Assembly (NCBI RefSeq): GCF_024166365.1
Contig: NC_064834.1
Coordinates: 54,788,001 to 54,852,000, forward strand
DNA: 64,000 nucleotides
Direction: 5' to 3'
Source of the DNA: Elephas maximus indicus
Lineage: Eukaryota; Chordata; Mammalia; Proboscidea; Elephantidae
Shown: piece by piece, positions 1 to 12,504 of the stretch
Layout: each line of letters starts with the position of its first letter
Position numbering within the stretch: position 1 is the first letter of the stretch
Made by a program: the position numbers and the translations under genes
Notes under the pieces: model-generated
What the model saw: the letters and a program-made list of their open reading frames with translations, nothing else
What the model was told of the DNA's origin: nothing
The model's database searches: none

Positions 1-560
1 TCAGATATCTGAAATGGATAAACCGTTTGCAAATCGGATGAGTGCTCCTGAACCCAGCCAAACAAAGGACTGTTTTTATTACATTGTCATGCTCTGCTGC
101 AAGTCCTTAGAGATAAAGAAGATGATTAGTATGTAGATGGAAGGGCTTCTCTCCTCCTCCATTGATCTCCTAGAAGATGATTTGATTACCCTCATGTTTT
201 ATGCTCTGATATTTCACAAGCTGACTAGGTGGGGGTGGGGACAAGCTAGGATCTATCAATCCTTTCTTGCAAACCCTTTAAACACACACAACCAGGATTC
301 TAATAAAACAGAGTGAGTCACACTGCAGATATTTAAAGATTTATGATTCTGCAGTGCCTCAGCAATCCTGAATAAAACAAAAAATAGAGAAAGCTTAGGC
401 TACAAAGCTCAGGCTCCCAAGGATAATAAAGAGACTTTGAGGGGTCTCTAAGCTTCCTTCCTCATTGATTAATAACTGTAGATCACCACATGGCTACTCT
501 CTCCCCTGACGAGGCAAGAGATCTCTGTTTTATGTAAGTCTGAGATATTTCATTTTAGCT
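1..560. other. Intergenic, no feature recognised
   Basis: AT-rich sequence without a supported ORF or a repeat that I can place. Confidence 0.4.
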
Positions 561-578
561 TTGTAACATGCTCTTAAA

Positions 579-793
579 CCAAAAGCCAAATCCATTGCTG
601 TAGAGTTGAATTCCAACTCATAGTGACTCTGTAGGACAGAGTAGAACTGACCCATAGGGCTTCCATGACTGTAAATCTTTATGGGAGTAGACTGCCACAT
701 CTTTCTCCAGTGGCACAGCTGGTGGCTTCAAACCACTGACCTTTCAGTTAACAATCAAGCATTTAACCACTGTGCCACCAGGACACCTAATCG
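579..793 (-). repeat. AfroSINE, long form
   Basis: Reverse-strand tRNA-derived SINE ending in the head 'gtgccaccaggacacc', with the internal block (ctttatgggagtagactgcc) retained. Flanked by the target-site duplication (TSD) catgctcttaaa (567-578, 794-805). Confidence 0.85.
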
Positions 794-805
794 CATGCTC
801 TTAAA

Positions 806-965
806 GCCCAAAACCCATTGCCATCAGGTCGATTCTGACTCATAGCAACCTTGTAGGACACAGTAGAACTGCCCCATAGGGTTTCCAAGGAGTGGCTGGT
901 GGATTCAAACCGATAACCATTAGGTTATCAGCCAAGCTCCTAACCACTATGCCACCAGGCTCCCA
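806..965 (-). repeat. AfroSINE, short (internally deleted) form
   Basis: Second minus-strand copy directly after the first, lacking the internal block. It is flanked by catgctcttaaa (794-805) and catgcttttag (966-976), so both copies share one target site. Confidence 0.85.
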
Positions 966-976
966 CATGCTTTTAG

Positions 977-1555
977 CAGTTATAAAATGCTTAGCAGAGT
1001 GTAGCCCAAATCATTCGTATAAGGGCTGGAGTTTTGAAATATAGTCAGCAGCAGATTCTTAGAAGTGTTTTATTAAAACAAATTTAATTCACTTCAGGTT
1101 CATCTGCTATGGCATGAACATAAATAAATGAAAGGGGTAGTGTCCATCTCCCATGATTTCTTGGAATAAGAATTCATATATGCCATACACAAGTCTTGAT
1201 GTCCTTTGGGTCTAGACAATCCTTTACCTTGAGGCAGACTTCAGCTCAACAAAATAAATGCCTTTCTGGCCATTAAAACGGTCTGTCTGCGGACTAATCT
1301 AGTTTCCAAAGTAGAAGCAACAGAGTCAACATTAGATTAAGGGTGAAAGCAAAACCTAGGTCTGACTTCATAGCTTGAGATGTTAATCCTCAAGCTTTAT
1401 CCCCACTCTCTTTCAGTCAGTGAAAAAAGGAAATAAATGGATGGTTCAACACAGCAATTTTATAGTACTAAAGGACTCCCTTTATTCATTAAAAAGGAGC
1501 CAACTTACCAAAGTAGTCTGAGAAGCGACTACATAGGGGTAATATCTGAATTTGA
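977..1555. other. Intergenic, no feature recognised
   Basis: No repeat or coding sequence that I can name with support. Confidence 0.35.
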
Positions 1556-1559
1556 TAAA

Positions 1560-1775
1560 AGACTATATCCCAAGCACTATTCTGAGTGCTTTACATATTC
1601 ATTTAATCCTCATGACAACCCTTTGGGTTAGTTACCATTGTCCCCAGTCATAAAGAAAACTAAACTTCAGAGAAGCTACTTAACATTTCCAAGATCACGT
1701 AGCTTGCAAGAGACAAAGCTGAGAAGTAAAGACCAGGAAATCTGGTCCATGACCCATGTCCTTAACCACTATGTG
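1560..1775 (-). repeat. MIR SINE
   Basis: Reverse complement of the mammalian-wide interspersed repeat: ttaatcctcatgacaaccct, the core aacttcagagaagctactta, and the tRNA-like head near cttaaccactatg. Confidence 0.7.
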
Positions 1776-2427
1776 GCACTGCCACTTTGGGGGGAAAATG
1801 TCTGTTCCTCATAACCCTTATCTTTCTCATTTTCTAATCTAAAATATTATATTCAACTAGCTTTCCTCTTGGGAAAATCTTTTCTTGGAAACGTTAGAAG
1901 AAAAAACCCTTTCTCATTTCAATGAAACTAGTATCACAATAAGAACGTTCATAAAACACCAGACACCATTAGGACAAAATCAAAATAAAGAAAAGATCAA
2001 ACCATAATATCCATCCAGCGTAAGTAAATACTTGGCAGTCTTTCAGGAGATCAATATGGCATTTCATTTGTGAGTGGACAACTATTAATCTTTACAAGTA
2101 ATAACACTTATATTTGATCAGTTCAACTTTGAAGAGAGGCCAGTAATCAAACCCATATACACAACAACACATTGAAAAAAAAGATAAATATGAAAACCTA
2201 CTCTTCAGTCATGATCTACAAAGAAAATAAGAGTAAACAGAATCAGCATTTACTCGAAACTTCTGTACTACCAATGATTTTGCAAGATGACAAAATGTGT
2301 CACAGAGGTGGCAACAGCCTCCTGGAGAACATTGCCCCAACCCTGCAAGATATTGATATAATTGCATTTTTAGAAGGCCATTCCATCGTTCCACCAAGTC
2401 AGCTGCTACAGGATGATGGGGAACATA

Positions 2428-4700
2428 GTTGTTACTGCTGTTAGGTGCTGTCGAGTCAGTTCCAACTCATAGCGACCCTATGAACAACAGAATGAAACAT
2501 TGTCTGGTCCTGCGCCATCCTTACAATCATTGTTATGCTTGAGCTCACTGTTGCAGCCACTGTATCAATCCATCTCATTGAGAGTCTTCCACTTTTCCGC
2601 TGACCCTGTACTTTGCCAAGCATGATGTCCTTCTCCAGGCAACATGTCCAAATTATGTAAAACGCGGTTTCACCATCCTTGCTTCTAAGGAGCATTCTGG
2701 TTGTACTTTCAAGACAGATTTGTTCATTCTTTTGGCAGTTCATGATATATTCAATATTCTTCGCCAACACCACAATTCTTAGGGGTCAATTCTTCTTCTA
2801 TCTTCCTTATTCATTGTCCAGCTTCCACATGCATATGATGCAATTAAAAATACCATGGCTTGGGTCATGCGCACCTTAGTCTTCAAGGCGATATCTTTGC
2901 TTTTCAACGCTTTAAAGAGGTCCTTTGCAGCAGATTTACCCAGTGAAATGCGTTGTTTGATTTCTTGGCTGCTGCTTCCATGGCTATTGATTGTGGGTCC
3001 AAAAAAATGAAATCCTTGACAACTTCAATCTTATCTCCATTTATTATGATGTTGCTCATTGGTCCAGTTGTAAGGATGTTTGTTTTCTTTATGTTGAGGT
3101 GCAATCCATACTCAGGGCTGTGGTCTTTGATCTTCATTAGCAAGTGCTTCAAGTCCTCTTCACTTTCAGCAAGCAAGGTTGTGTCATCTGCATAATGCAG
3201 GTTGTTACTGAGTCTTCCTCCAATCCCGATGCCCCGTTCTTCTTCATATAGTCCAGCTTCTTAGATTATTTGCTCGGCATAAAGATTGAATAGGTATGGT
3301 GAAAGGATACAGCCCTAGCTGGCGCACACCTTTCCTGAGTTTAAACCAATCAGTATCCCCTTGTTCTGTCCGAACAACTGCCTCTTGGTCTATGTAAAGC
3401 TTCCTCATGAGCACAATTAAGTGTTCTGGAATTCCCATTCTTTGCAATGTTATCGATAATTTGTTATGATCCACAGAGTTGAATGCCTTTGCATAGTCAA
3501 TAAAACACAGGTAAACACCCTTCTGGTATTCTCTACCTTCAGCCAGGATCCATCCAACATCAGCAATCATATCCCTGGTTCCATGTCCTCTTCTGAAACC
3601 GGCCTGAATTTCTGGCAGTTCCCTGTCAATACACTGTTGCAGCCGTTTTTGAATGATCTTCAGAAAAATTTTGCTTGCTTGTGATATTAATGATATTGTT
3701 CCATAATTTCCACATTTGGTTGGATCACCTTTCTTGGGAATAGGTATAAATATGGATCTCTTCCAGTCAGTTGCCCAGGAAGCTGTCTTCCATATTTCTT
3801 AGCATAGACGAGTGAGCACCTCCAGTGCTGCATCCGTTTGTTGAAATGTCTCAATGGATATTCCGTCAATCCCTAGAACCTTGTTTTTCGCCATTGCCTT
3901 CAGAGCAGCTTGGACTTCATCCTTCAGTACCATCGGTTCCTGGTCATATACTACCTCTTGACATGGTTAAACACTGACCAATTCTTTTTGGTATAATGAC
4001 TCTGTGTATTCTTTCCATCTTCTTTTGATGCTTCCTAGGTTGTTTAATATTTTCCCCATGGAATCCTTCACTATTGCAACTCAAGGCTTGAATTTTTTCT
4101 TCAGTTCTTCAGCTTGAGAAAAGCTGAGCATGTTCTTCCCTTTTCGTTTTCCATCTCCAGCGCTTTGCGCGTCATTCCAATACTTTGTCTTCTCGAGCCT
4201 CCCTTTGAAATCTTCTGTTCAGTTCTTTTATTTCATCATTTCTTCCTTTTGCTTTAGCTGCTTGGCGTTTGTGAGGAAGTTTCTTTCTTTCCTGTCTTTT
4301 CAATGACCTCTTGCTTTCTTCATGAATGATATCCTTGAAGTCATTCCACAACTTGTCCAGTCTTTGGTCACTATTGTTCAATGGGTCAAATCTATTCTTC
4401 AGATGGTCTCTAAATTCATGTGGCATATACTCAAGGTCATATTTTTGCTCTCATGGACTTGTTCTGATCTTCTTCAGTTTCAGCTTGAACTTGCATGTGA
4501 GCAATTGATGGTCTGTTCCACAGTCAGCCCCTGGCCTTGTTCTAACTGATGATATTGAGCTTTTCCATCATCTCTTTCCACAGATGTAGCCAATTTGATT
4601 CCTGTGGGTTCCATCTGGCGAGGTCCACGTGTATAGTTGCTATTTATATTGGTGAAAGAAGGTATTTGCAATGAAGAAGTCGTTGGTCTTGCAGGTCAGG
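2428..4700 (-). mobile_element. RTE-type LINE (RTE1_LA/BovB-like), 5'-truncated, inactive
   Basis: Minus-strand non-LTR retrotransposon covering the region after the endonuclease, the reverse transcriptase and the 3' tail. Broken reading-frame pieces include 4426-4172, 3570-3244 (RT motif FIDYAKAFNSVDHNKL), 3176-2904 and 2773-2456. The YADD catalytic box is at about 3194-3183. Stops and frameshifts separate the pieces, so no complete protein is possible. The 3' end (ggtgctgtcgagtcagttcc on the plus strand) matches the AfroSINE tail. At its 5' side it abuts the ERV near 4700-4750. Confidence 0.85.
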
Positions 4701-4744
4701 TCACATGGTGACTTGGCAGTCCATGGTTAAGAGTTCAGTCTCTA

Positions 4745-7700
4745 CTAAGGCCTAGTAACAAGCTAGAATCTGTCTCACAAAAGGAGAGTAGTTATCTGCA
4801 GAGGATGGTAGGACTTTGCTCCAAAATCTTAGGGGTCTGCACTGTGATTCACCAATAAGGACCTGCCAAAGACTCCAAACCTCATCTCTATCTGCCACTG
4901 ACACTTCAAACACCACTGGATGAGCTGGATCATATGGTCCAAGTGGCAGAGTGCCTTGCATGGCAACCTGAACCTGTTTCAGAGCCTTTTTTTGTCCTGG
5001 GCCCCAGTCAAAGCTAGCAGCTTTTCAAGTCACTTGAAAAATAGGCCAGAGTAGTACACTCAAATGTAGGATGTGTTGCCTCCAAAATCCAAAGGTCTAC
5101 CAGACATTGTGACTCCTTTCTGGTTGTGGGAGGAGCCAGATGCAATAACTTATTCTTCACTTTAGAAGGAATATCTCAACATACCTCACACCTTTGGACC
5201 TAGAAATTTCACTGAGGTAGAAGGTCCCTGAATCTTTGTCAGATTAATTTTCTACCCTCTAGCACATGAATGTTTTACCAATAAGTCCAGAGTCATTGAC
5301 ACTTCTTCCTTACTAGGGCCAATCAGAATAATGGCATCAATGAAATGGACCAGTGTGATGTCTTGTGGAAGGGAAAGGCAATCAAGGTCCCTATGGGCTA
5401 AATTATGACATAAGATTGGAGCATTTATATTTCTCTGAGGTGGAAAACTGAAGGTGTATTGGTGGCCTTGCCAGCTGAAGGCAAACTGCTTCTGTGCTCC
5501 TTTGAAAGAGGTATGAAGAAAAAGGCATTAGCCAGATCAATAGCTGCATACCAGGTACCAGGAGATGCATTAATTTACTCATGCAATGAAACCATATCTG
5601 GAACAGTAGCTGCAACTGTAGTCACCACCTGGTTTTCAATAATTCAGTCATATTGCAAGATCCATCTGTTTTTCGCATAGGCCAAATAGGTGAGTTGAAT
5701 AGGGATGTGGTGGGAGTCACCACCCCTGCATCCTTCAAATCCTTGATGATGGCAGTAATCTCTGCAGTCCCTTCAGGAATGTGGTATTGCTTTTGGTTTA
5801 CTATTTTCCTGTGTTGGGCAGTTCTAATAGCTTCCGCTTGGCTTTTTCCACCATAACAGCCTTTACTCCACTTGTCAGGGATCCAGTGTGAAGGTTCTGC
5901 CAGTTGCTGAGTATATCTATTCCAATTATACATTCTGGAACTGTGGAAATTGCCACAGAATGGGTTTGGGGGCCCACTGGACCCACTGTGAGATGAACCT
6001 GAGCTAAGGCTCCATTAATAACCTGACCTCCATACACCCGCACTCTGACTGGTGGGCCACAGTGATGTTTTGTTTCTCTTGGGATTGTCATTTCAGAGCC
6101 CATATACAGTAATCCCTGAAAAGTCTGATTATTTTCTTTCCCCCAGTGAACAGTCACTCCAGTAAAAGGCCATAGATTCCTCTGGGGAAGGTTGGGAGAA
6201 AGATTAACAGTATAAATTTTTAGCAGTGAAGTGTGGTCCTTCCTTAAGGGGATCCAGCCTCCCCTTCATTCAAGGGGTTGTGGGTCTGTAAGCTCACTCA
6301 AATCTGGGAATTGATTGAGGGGCCATGACTCTCTATTCTGGTGATTTGCACTAGACTGCTGTTCACTTGACCTAGAATTCTTCTGCTTGTACAGATCAAC
6401 TAGATATTTAGATTTCCCATCTACTTCACTCCTAGTGACACCATGACTAAGTTGCCCATGTCCTAAGTCCATACAAGTCAGACTATTCTGATTACTGCTT
6501 GGACTCCGCTGTCCATTATGGTAACCACGCCCACCTTGTCTTTGTTGATTGAGTGACCTACCACCATATGGTCCAATCAGCCCCATTGTAGTTAGGTGTC
6601 TTAATTCAGTTAGGGCAACTTCCACTGTCAAATTTGACTTCCATAAAATAGCAATCATAGCAGTCTTCAAGGATGCTGGAAGCCTTCATGAATTTGTTCC
6701 ATATCACTGTGGTAAAAGTTGAATCATCTGGACACTCCCTGTGTGGTTCTAACCTGATAAATCCACTTTAACATGTCAATTTCCCTAAGACTGTGGATGC
6801 CTTCTTCTGCAGTATACCAAGGCAGGTCTGGTACTTCAATTTGATTTAGTGTAGGCCACTCCATAATCTGTGCTTCAGCAAACCAACCAAATAAACTACT
6901 AGATCCTTTCCTAACCTCTCAAGCTGAAACACTGAATGAAGAATCTGTGCTTAGTGGGTCCATATCAATAAACTCAGACTGATCTAATTTTATGTTCCTT
7001 GCATCATTCTGCCACACCATTAATAGCCATTCCCATACATATTCCCTTGGTTTCTGTTTGTACATATTAGAAAACTCAAGCAGTTCTTTTGGAGTGTAGT
7101 GTACCTCCTCCTGGGTCACACTTTGTATTTCACCTTTTGGGGCTCACTGAGACTTAAGTCTAGTTATAGCTCTAGAAGCAAAAATGGATGGTGGGGGTGT
7201 ATTTTGAGAACATTCAGCAATGTCTTGTAGGGCATCTGACTCAGGCGATGCCCCAGGCAATGACTCAGATTCTGCCCCAGGTGATATCTCAGACAAAGGC
7301 TCTTCAGACACAGCTGGGTCAGTCTCATCAGTTGGGGATGGAAGGGCTAATGGTTTTGTTGGCAGGAGCGATTCAATGGAATTTAGGGGCTCAGTGTCCC
7401 TAGCTTCCTGATTATCTGCCCATATGTCCCCATCTCCGTTTCAGGATCCCATTTCTTCCCAATCAATGCCCACACTGTAACTTCAGACACCATTCGAGGT
7501 CGAAAATTCAACTGATAATGTAATTCAGCCACTCTTACAATAAGACTCTGGGTTAGCTTTTTGGCCATGTCAGCTATGTTTCTACGAGAAATAAGCCTTT
7601 CTTTCAGGGCACAAGTAGCAACTTAGAGGTTGTTTATTTGGCACTTGAGCTTTGATTCTGAAGCCCTGAGTTCATCTCTTTCTTTCACCACTTTGTCTAG

Positions 7701-7973
7701 TGAAAGTAGGACCAACCAACCAGCTTCCTTATACTTCTCATTCTGACAAAATTATAGAAAAGTATCAAACATGTGATCATCCAGAGCCTCACCTCTCACC
7801 AATACTTGATTTACTGGTGGTGATATTTTGTGTATTTCTATTGCCACCTCACACCATGGATTCACTGCTGTAACCAGATTCATCAACATCTTTAAAACTA
7901 ACCAGACTTGAGCACCAATTTAGAAAACTCACCCTTACAATTTTGTTTCTCTAGAACCACTCTCAGTACCAAA
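4745..7973 (-). mobile_element. ERV-L-type endogenous retrovirus, internal region, gag-pro-pol remnants
   Basis: Ancient minus-strand provirus. From its 5' end it holds a primer-binding-site-like segment just inside the LTR (about 7970-7955), broken gag pieces (about 7900-6250), a protease remnant in the fragment 6157-5801 with the conserved IIGIDIL-type motif, and the start of reverse transcriptase (5933-5622 and on toward 4750) with a typical FNSPIWP motif. Stops and frameshifts interrupt all frames. RNase H, integrase, dUTPase and the 3' LTR are absent; the copy stops where the RTE begins. Class assignment rests on the RT start and the MLT2-like LTR. Confidence 0.75.
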
Positions 7974-8488
7974 TGTCTTAGGCTGGATTCTCTAAAGAAC
8001 AAAACCAGTGAAGTGTATAACACACACACATACACAGAGAGAGAGAGAGAGAGAAAATGGCTTAAGTTGTAGAGGCTGGAAAGTCCCAAGTCCGTGGGTC
8101 AGGCATCAGGCTGGAGGCTTCTACTGACTCATGTAGCTGAAGGACCTGAGGAATCCAAGATTGGTAGGTAAGACGGCAGGCTGCTAGCTCAATTCCAAGA
8201 GCTGGAGGTCAGGTGATGACAAATCAAACACAGAATCCAGAGCAGAGCAAAAGCCAGCAAACTTTGCCAGAAAGTCCATATATATTGGATGTAGGCCACA
8301 CCAGCAAAGAAACTCCCTTTCAACTGATTGTCTGCTCACAGCGGATCTCATAATGGAGATGATTACATTGTATCAGGTCTCATGATGGAGGTGATTACAT
8401 CATTACCTAATCGGCAAACTACATCATAATTACCAAACCACTGAGAATCATGGCCCTGCCAAGTTGATGCATAACCTTAACCATCACA
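7974..8488 (-). repeat. 5' LTR of the ERV-L (MLT2-like)
   Basis: On the minus strand it begins TGTGATGGTTAAGGTTATGC and ends in TAAGACA, with TG...CA termini. It resembles the MLT2 LTR family of ERV-L, and a similar solo LTR lies at 43636. It contains a CA/GA microsatellite at 8021-8055. Confidence 0.75.
8021..8055. repeat. Microsatellite (CA)n(GA)n
   Basis: Runs of CA then GA dinucleotides inside the LTR. Confidence 0.9.
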
Positions 8489-8870
8489 CTGCTGCTAGTA
8501 GCAACAAAGCTAAACTCTACCCAGGCCCTGTGCTTGTTTACTGAGGGAGCAGGTTAAGTGCGGAAACACGAATGACAAAACCAAAATCAAACAGGGCATT
8601 TGTTTGTTCTTGCTAACGATTTTCCCCTTGTGTAAGTCTTTGACACTTATTATTTGAAGACAGTTATGACGTATTCCCTCCTCAACCCCACCTAAGTTTT
8701 CTCCTCTCCTAGTTAACCATCTGTAGTTGCTCAACCCCTGCTTTTGTTTTTTGGTGTCTAGGCTTCTCCTTCTAAATGTCCCCCATCTTAATGCCCACTA
8801 CTAGAAACTTTCCCATCTGTCAGGCCTTTGAAGTATGCTACCCAGAACTAGACACAAAATGCACTGGACC

Positions 8871-9053
8871 AAAACCCAAACCTGTCCCCCTTGAGTGGAT
8901 TCTGACTCATAGTGACCCTATAGGACAGAGTAGAACTGTCCCATAGGATTTCCAAAGCTGTAATCTTTATGACAGCAGAGTGACTGGTAGGCTCTAACCA
9001 CTAACTTATCAGTTAGCAGTTGAGCACTTCACCACTGTGCCACCAGGGCTCCT
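8871..9053 (-). repeat. AfroSINE
   Basis: Minus-strand copy from the tail 'aaaacccaaacctg' to the head 'gtgccaccagggctcc'. Confidence 0.85.
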
Positions 9054-9524
9054 TAAATGCACTGTAGAACTATTAACTCCCTTGATGCAAAACTGTATTT
9101 CTATTGATGTAGTCCCAAGATATAACACTGGTTTTTGAGAATGGCTGCAGATTTATAAACCAATCAATCAGAATCCCTCATTATTTAGTTTACTGCCTAG
9201 TAGTAAGAACAGGCCAGGTAGATACAACCAGGTATCTACTTAGTTCTTTGGGATTCTTGGGGGTCAAGTTCAGTAAAGAGGAAAAGGAAAAGTGTAGAGC
9301 TCTTTGCGGCTCTCACAGTATTTACCAGTATCTGCCTTTTATTAGATTCTTAAGAGACCTGTCTACCTTGTAGACTGTTTAAGAAACAAAGACTGCTTTG
9401 GTTTATTTGCAGGAGTGTTTATTAAATAATTACATTTTATATTCTACTTTAAAAATAAGTATTTTCACATGTTACAATAATTTATGAATGGGGATAGTTA
9501 TGTGAGGAATATAGAGAGAAGGGG

Positions 9525-9680
9525 AAACCCTGGTGGCACAGTGGTTAAGTGCTACAGCTGCTAACCAGAGTCGGCAGTTCAAATCTGCCAGGCGCTCCTT
9601 GGAAACTCTATGGGGCAGTTCTACTCTTTCCTATAGGGTTGCTATGAGTCGGAATCGACTCAATGGCGCTGGGTTTTTGG
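9525..9680 (+). repeat. AfroSINE, short form
   Basis: Head aaaccctggtggcacagtgg, tRNA-like B box cagttcaaatc, tail aatcgactcaatggcgctgg. Confidence 0.9.
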
Positions 9681-9689
9681 GTGGGGGAA

Positions 9690-10005
9690 GGTGAAAGTTT
9701 ACTTGAAGTCTGCAGATGAGCCTCAGTGGGGATACTCTTTTCATTAAAACTGGTGGTAAAATCTTTGATATTTGAAAAGCACTACATCTAGGAACTAAAA
9801 ATAATAATCTTTAAAAGCTAGCATCTCTTCTCTTTGTCCCAGTCAACCTTCCTATTAGAAATAGGACATTCTAAGTTTTTTTAAAGTAGCTACTGATTTT
9901 TTTTTTTTTTACTGAAGATCTAGCTATTTATGAAGTGTGAGTTATACCTCAGTATCTAAATACTGGATTTTTGACATGGGATATTGTGTAGTACCTGTAC
10001 AGCAT
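9690..10005. other. Intergenic, no feature recognised
   Basis: AT-rich, with a poly(T) run at about 9898-9911; nothing else supported. Confidence 0.35.
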
Positions 10006-10009
10006 TAAT

Positions 10010-10610
10010 TCAGCAAGCCTGAGTTGTCCAAACCCTGCATATTCCAAAGGTCTTCAAGACTAGCCCCTGACTGGCTTCTGGGATATAACCCCTGAGCTGT
10101 TAGAATATCCTTCCAAATAAGAGCGTATTTGTATAGCTGAGGCCATAAACAGTTTATGACAACAATGTGATTTATGATGAATGTTTGCTTTTGTATACTT
10201 AGGATACTGGGCCATACTGTATCAGCGTGGGGAGCTGAGGTTTGAATAGCTGAGTTCAGTCACACAGGTACTGCATGTCTACGAGACTGACTCCCAATAA
10301 AATCTCTGGACACCAAGGCTTGGGTGAGCTTCCCTGGTTGGCAACACTTTATACATTTTGTACATTGTTGCTGGGAAAATTAAGCGCTGTCCATATACTC
10401 CACTGGGAGAGGACAACTAGAAGTTTTTGCATGGTTTCTCCTGGATTCCAGCCTATGCACCTTTTCCCTTTGTTGACTTTAATACGTATCTTTTTGCTAT
10501 AATAAACTGTAACGATGAATAAAAGAGCTTTTCTGGGTCCTGTGAGTCCTTCTAGTGAATCACTGAACATGAGGGTGGTCTTTAGGGACCCCTGACACAA
10601 ATATGTTACC
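10010..10610 (+). repeat. LTR-like segment (solo ERV LTR, family uncertain)
   Basis: Holds an AATAAA-type signal (taataaactg) followed by a downstream stretch gagtccttctagtgaatcac...gacccctgaca, typical of retroviral LTR 3' regions. It is interrupted by the L1 target site at 10617. The family could not be named with confidence. Confidence 0.5.
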
Positions 10611-12165
10611 ATGGAATAAAAATAAATAATATATATTTTTTCATGGTATTTTCTTTTTTAATTGTAAGTTAGGTAAAAGTTTACACTGCAAATTAGCTTC
10701 TCATTAAAGTTAATATGCAAATCGTTTTCTGACATTGGTTGCCAACCTCACAATGTGTCAGTACTCTCCCCTTTTCCACCCCAGGTTCTCTTTCCATTCA
10801 TTCAGTTTCCTGCCCCTTCCTGCCTTCTTGTCTTTGCTTTTGGGCTGGTGTGCCCATTAGCCTTGTATACATGATTGAACTATAAAGCATGGTCCTCATG
10901 TGTGTTACTCTTGGCCCTGTAGACCTGTCTAATCTTTGGCTGGCGAGTGAATCTCAGGAGTGGCTTCAGTACTGAGTTAGAAGGGTGTCCAGGGCCATAA
11001 TCTTGGGGCTTCTCCAATGTCTGTCAAACCAGCAATCCTGGTCCTTTTTTTCTATATGTGAATTTGAATTTTGTTCCACATTTTTCTTCTGCTCTGTCTG
11101 GGATCCTCTTCTGTGATCCCTGCCAGAGCAGTCGGTGGTGGTAACCAGGCACCATCTAGTTGTTCTGGGCTCAGTCTGGTGGAGGTTGTGGTAGTTGTGG
11201 TCCATTAGTCCTTTGGACTAATCTTTCCCTTGTGTCTTTGGTCTTCTTCATTCTCCTTTGCTCCAGCCAGGATGAGACCAGTAGATGTATCTTAGATGGC
11301 CACTCACAGGGTTTTAAGACCCCAGTCGCTCCTTGCCACAGTCAGATGTAGAACATTTTCTTTATTGACTATGCTATGCCAGTTGAGCTGCATGTTCCCC
11401 AGGACCATGGTCCCCAGCCCTCAGCCCAGTAGCTCAGTCTCTCAGGGCATTTGGATGTGCCTGTGGAGCTTCTATGGCTTTGTCCTGGTCAAACTGTGCT
11501 GACTTTCCCAGTATCGTGTACTATCTTACCCTTCACCAGTTACCATTTATTTACTATCTAGTGCTGTTTCCTCCCTACTCCTCCCCTCCCTCATAACCTT
11601 CAAAGATTGCTTCTTTCTGTGTGTAAACCTTTTCATGAGTTTTTATAATAGTGGTCTCATACAGTATTTGTCCTTTTGTGATTGACTTATTTCACTCAGC
11701 ATAATGCCCTCCAGATTCATCCATGTTGAGATGTTTCACAGGTTCATCATTGCTTTTTAACATTGTGAAGTATTCCATTGTGTGCATGTACCATAGTTTG
11801 CTTATCCATTCCTGTTGATGGGCACTTGAGTTGTTTCCATCTTTTTACTATTGTGAATGATACAATGAACATGGGTGTGCATGTCTATTCATGTGTCAGC
11901 TCTTATTTCTCTAGGATATATTCCTAGAAGTGGGACTGCTAAATCATATAGTAATTCTATTTCTAGCTTTTTAAGGAAGTGCCCTACCATACTGTCTTCC
12001 AAACTGGTTGTACCATTTTGCAATCCCACCAGCAGTGTATATGAGTTCCACTCTCCCCACAACCTCTCCAACATTTATTTTCTGTTTTTTTGACTCATGC
12101 CAGTACTGTCAGGGTGAGGTGGTATCTCATTGTAGTTTTGATTTGCATTTCCCTAATGGCTAGTC

Positions 12166-12331
12166 AGAAACCTGGTGGTATACTGGTTAAGTGCTACGGC
12201 TGCTAACCAAAGGGTCGACAGTTCGAATCTGCCAGGCGCTCCTTGGAAATTCTATGGGGCAGTTCTACTCTGTCCTATAGGGTCGCTATGAGTCAGAATC
12301 GACTTGATGGCACTGGGTTTGGTTTGGTTTT
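12166..12331 (+). repeat. AfroSINE, short form (first of a pair in L1)
   Basis: Inserted in the L1 with opposite strand sense. Flanked by taatggctagt copies at about 12154-12164 and 12332-12342. Confidence 0.9.
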
Positions 12332-12342
12332 TAATGGCTAGT

Positions 12343-12504
12343 CAGAAGCCCTGGTGGCATAGTGGTTAAGAGCCACAGCTGCTAACTAAACGGTTGGCAG
12401 TTCGAATCTACCAGGCGCTCCTTGGAAACCCTATGGGGCAGTTCTACTCTGTCCTATAGGGTCACTCTGAGTCAAAATTGACTTGACAGCAACTTTTTTT
12501 GTTT
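12343..12504 (+). repeat. AfroSINE, short form (second of a pair in L1)
   Basis: Immediately follows the first copy. A third copy of the target sequence taatggctagt occurs at 12507-12517, joined to the resumed L1. Confidence 0.9.

Noticed and set aside
5801-6157. Intact-looking ERV protease frame as a domesticated gene.
   Set aside because: Only 118 codons, with flanking gag and pol broken and no separate promoter or splice context; a chance open stretch of a dead provirus is simpler.
10275-10502. Short plus-strand open frame upstream of the L1.
   Set aside because: Falls inside the LTR-like segment and has no protein family signal.
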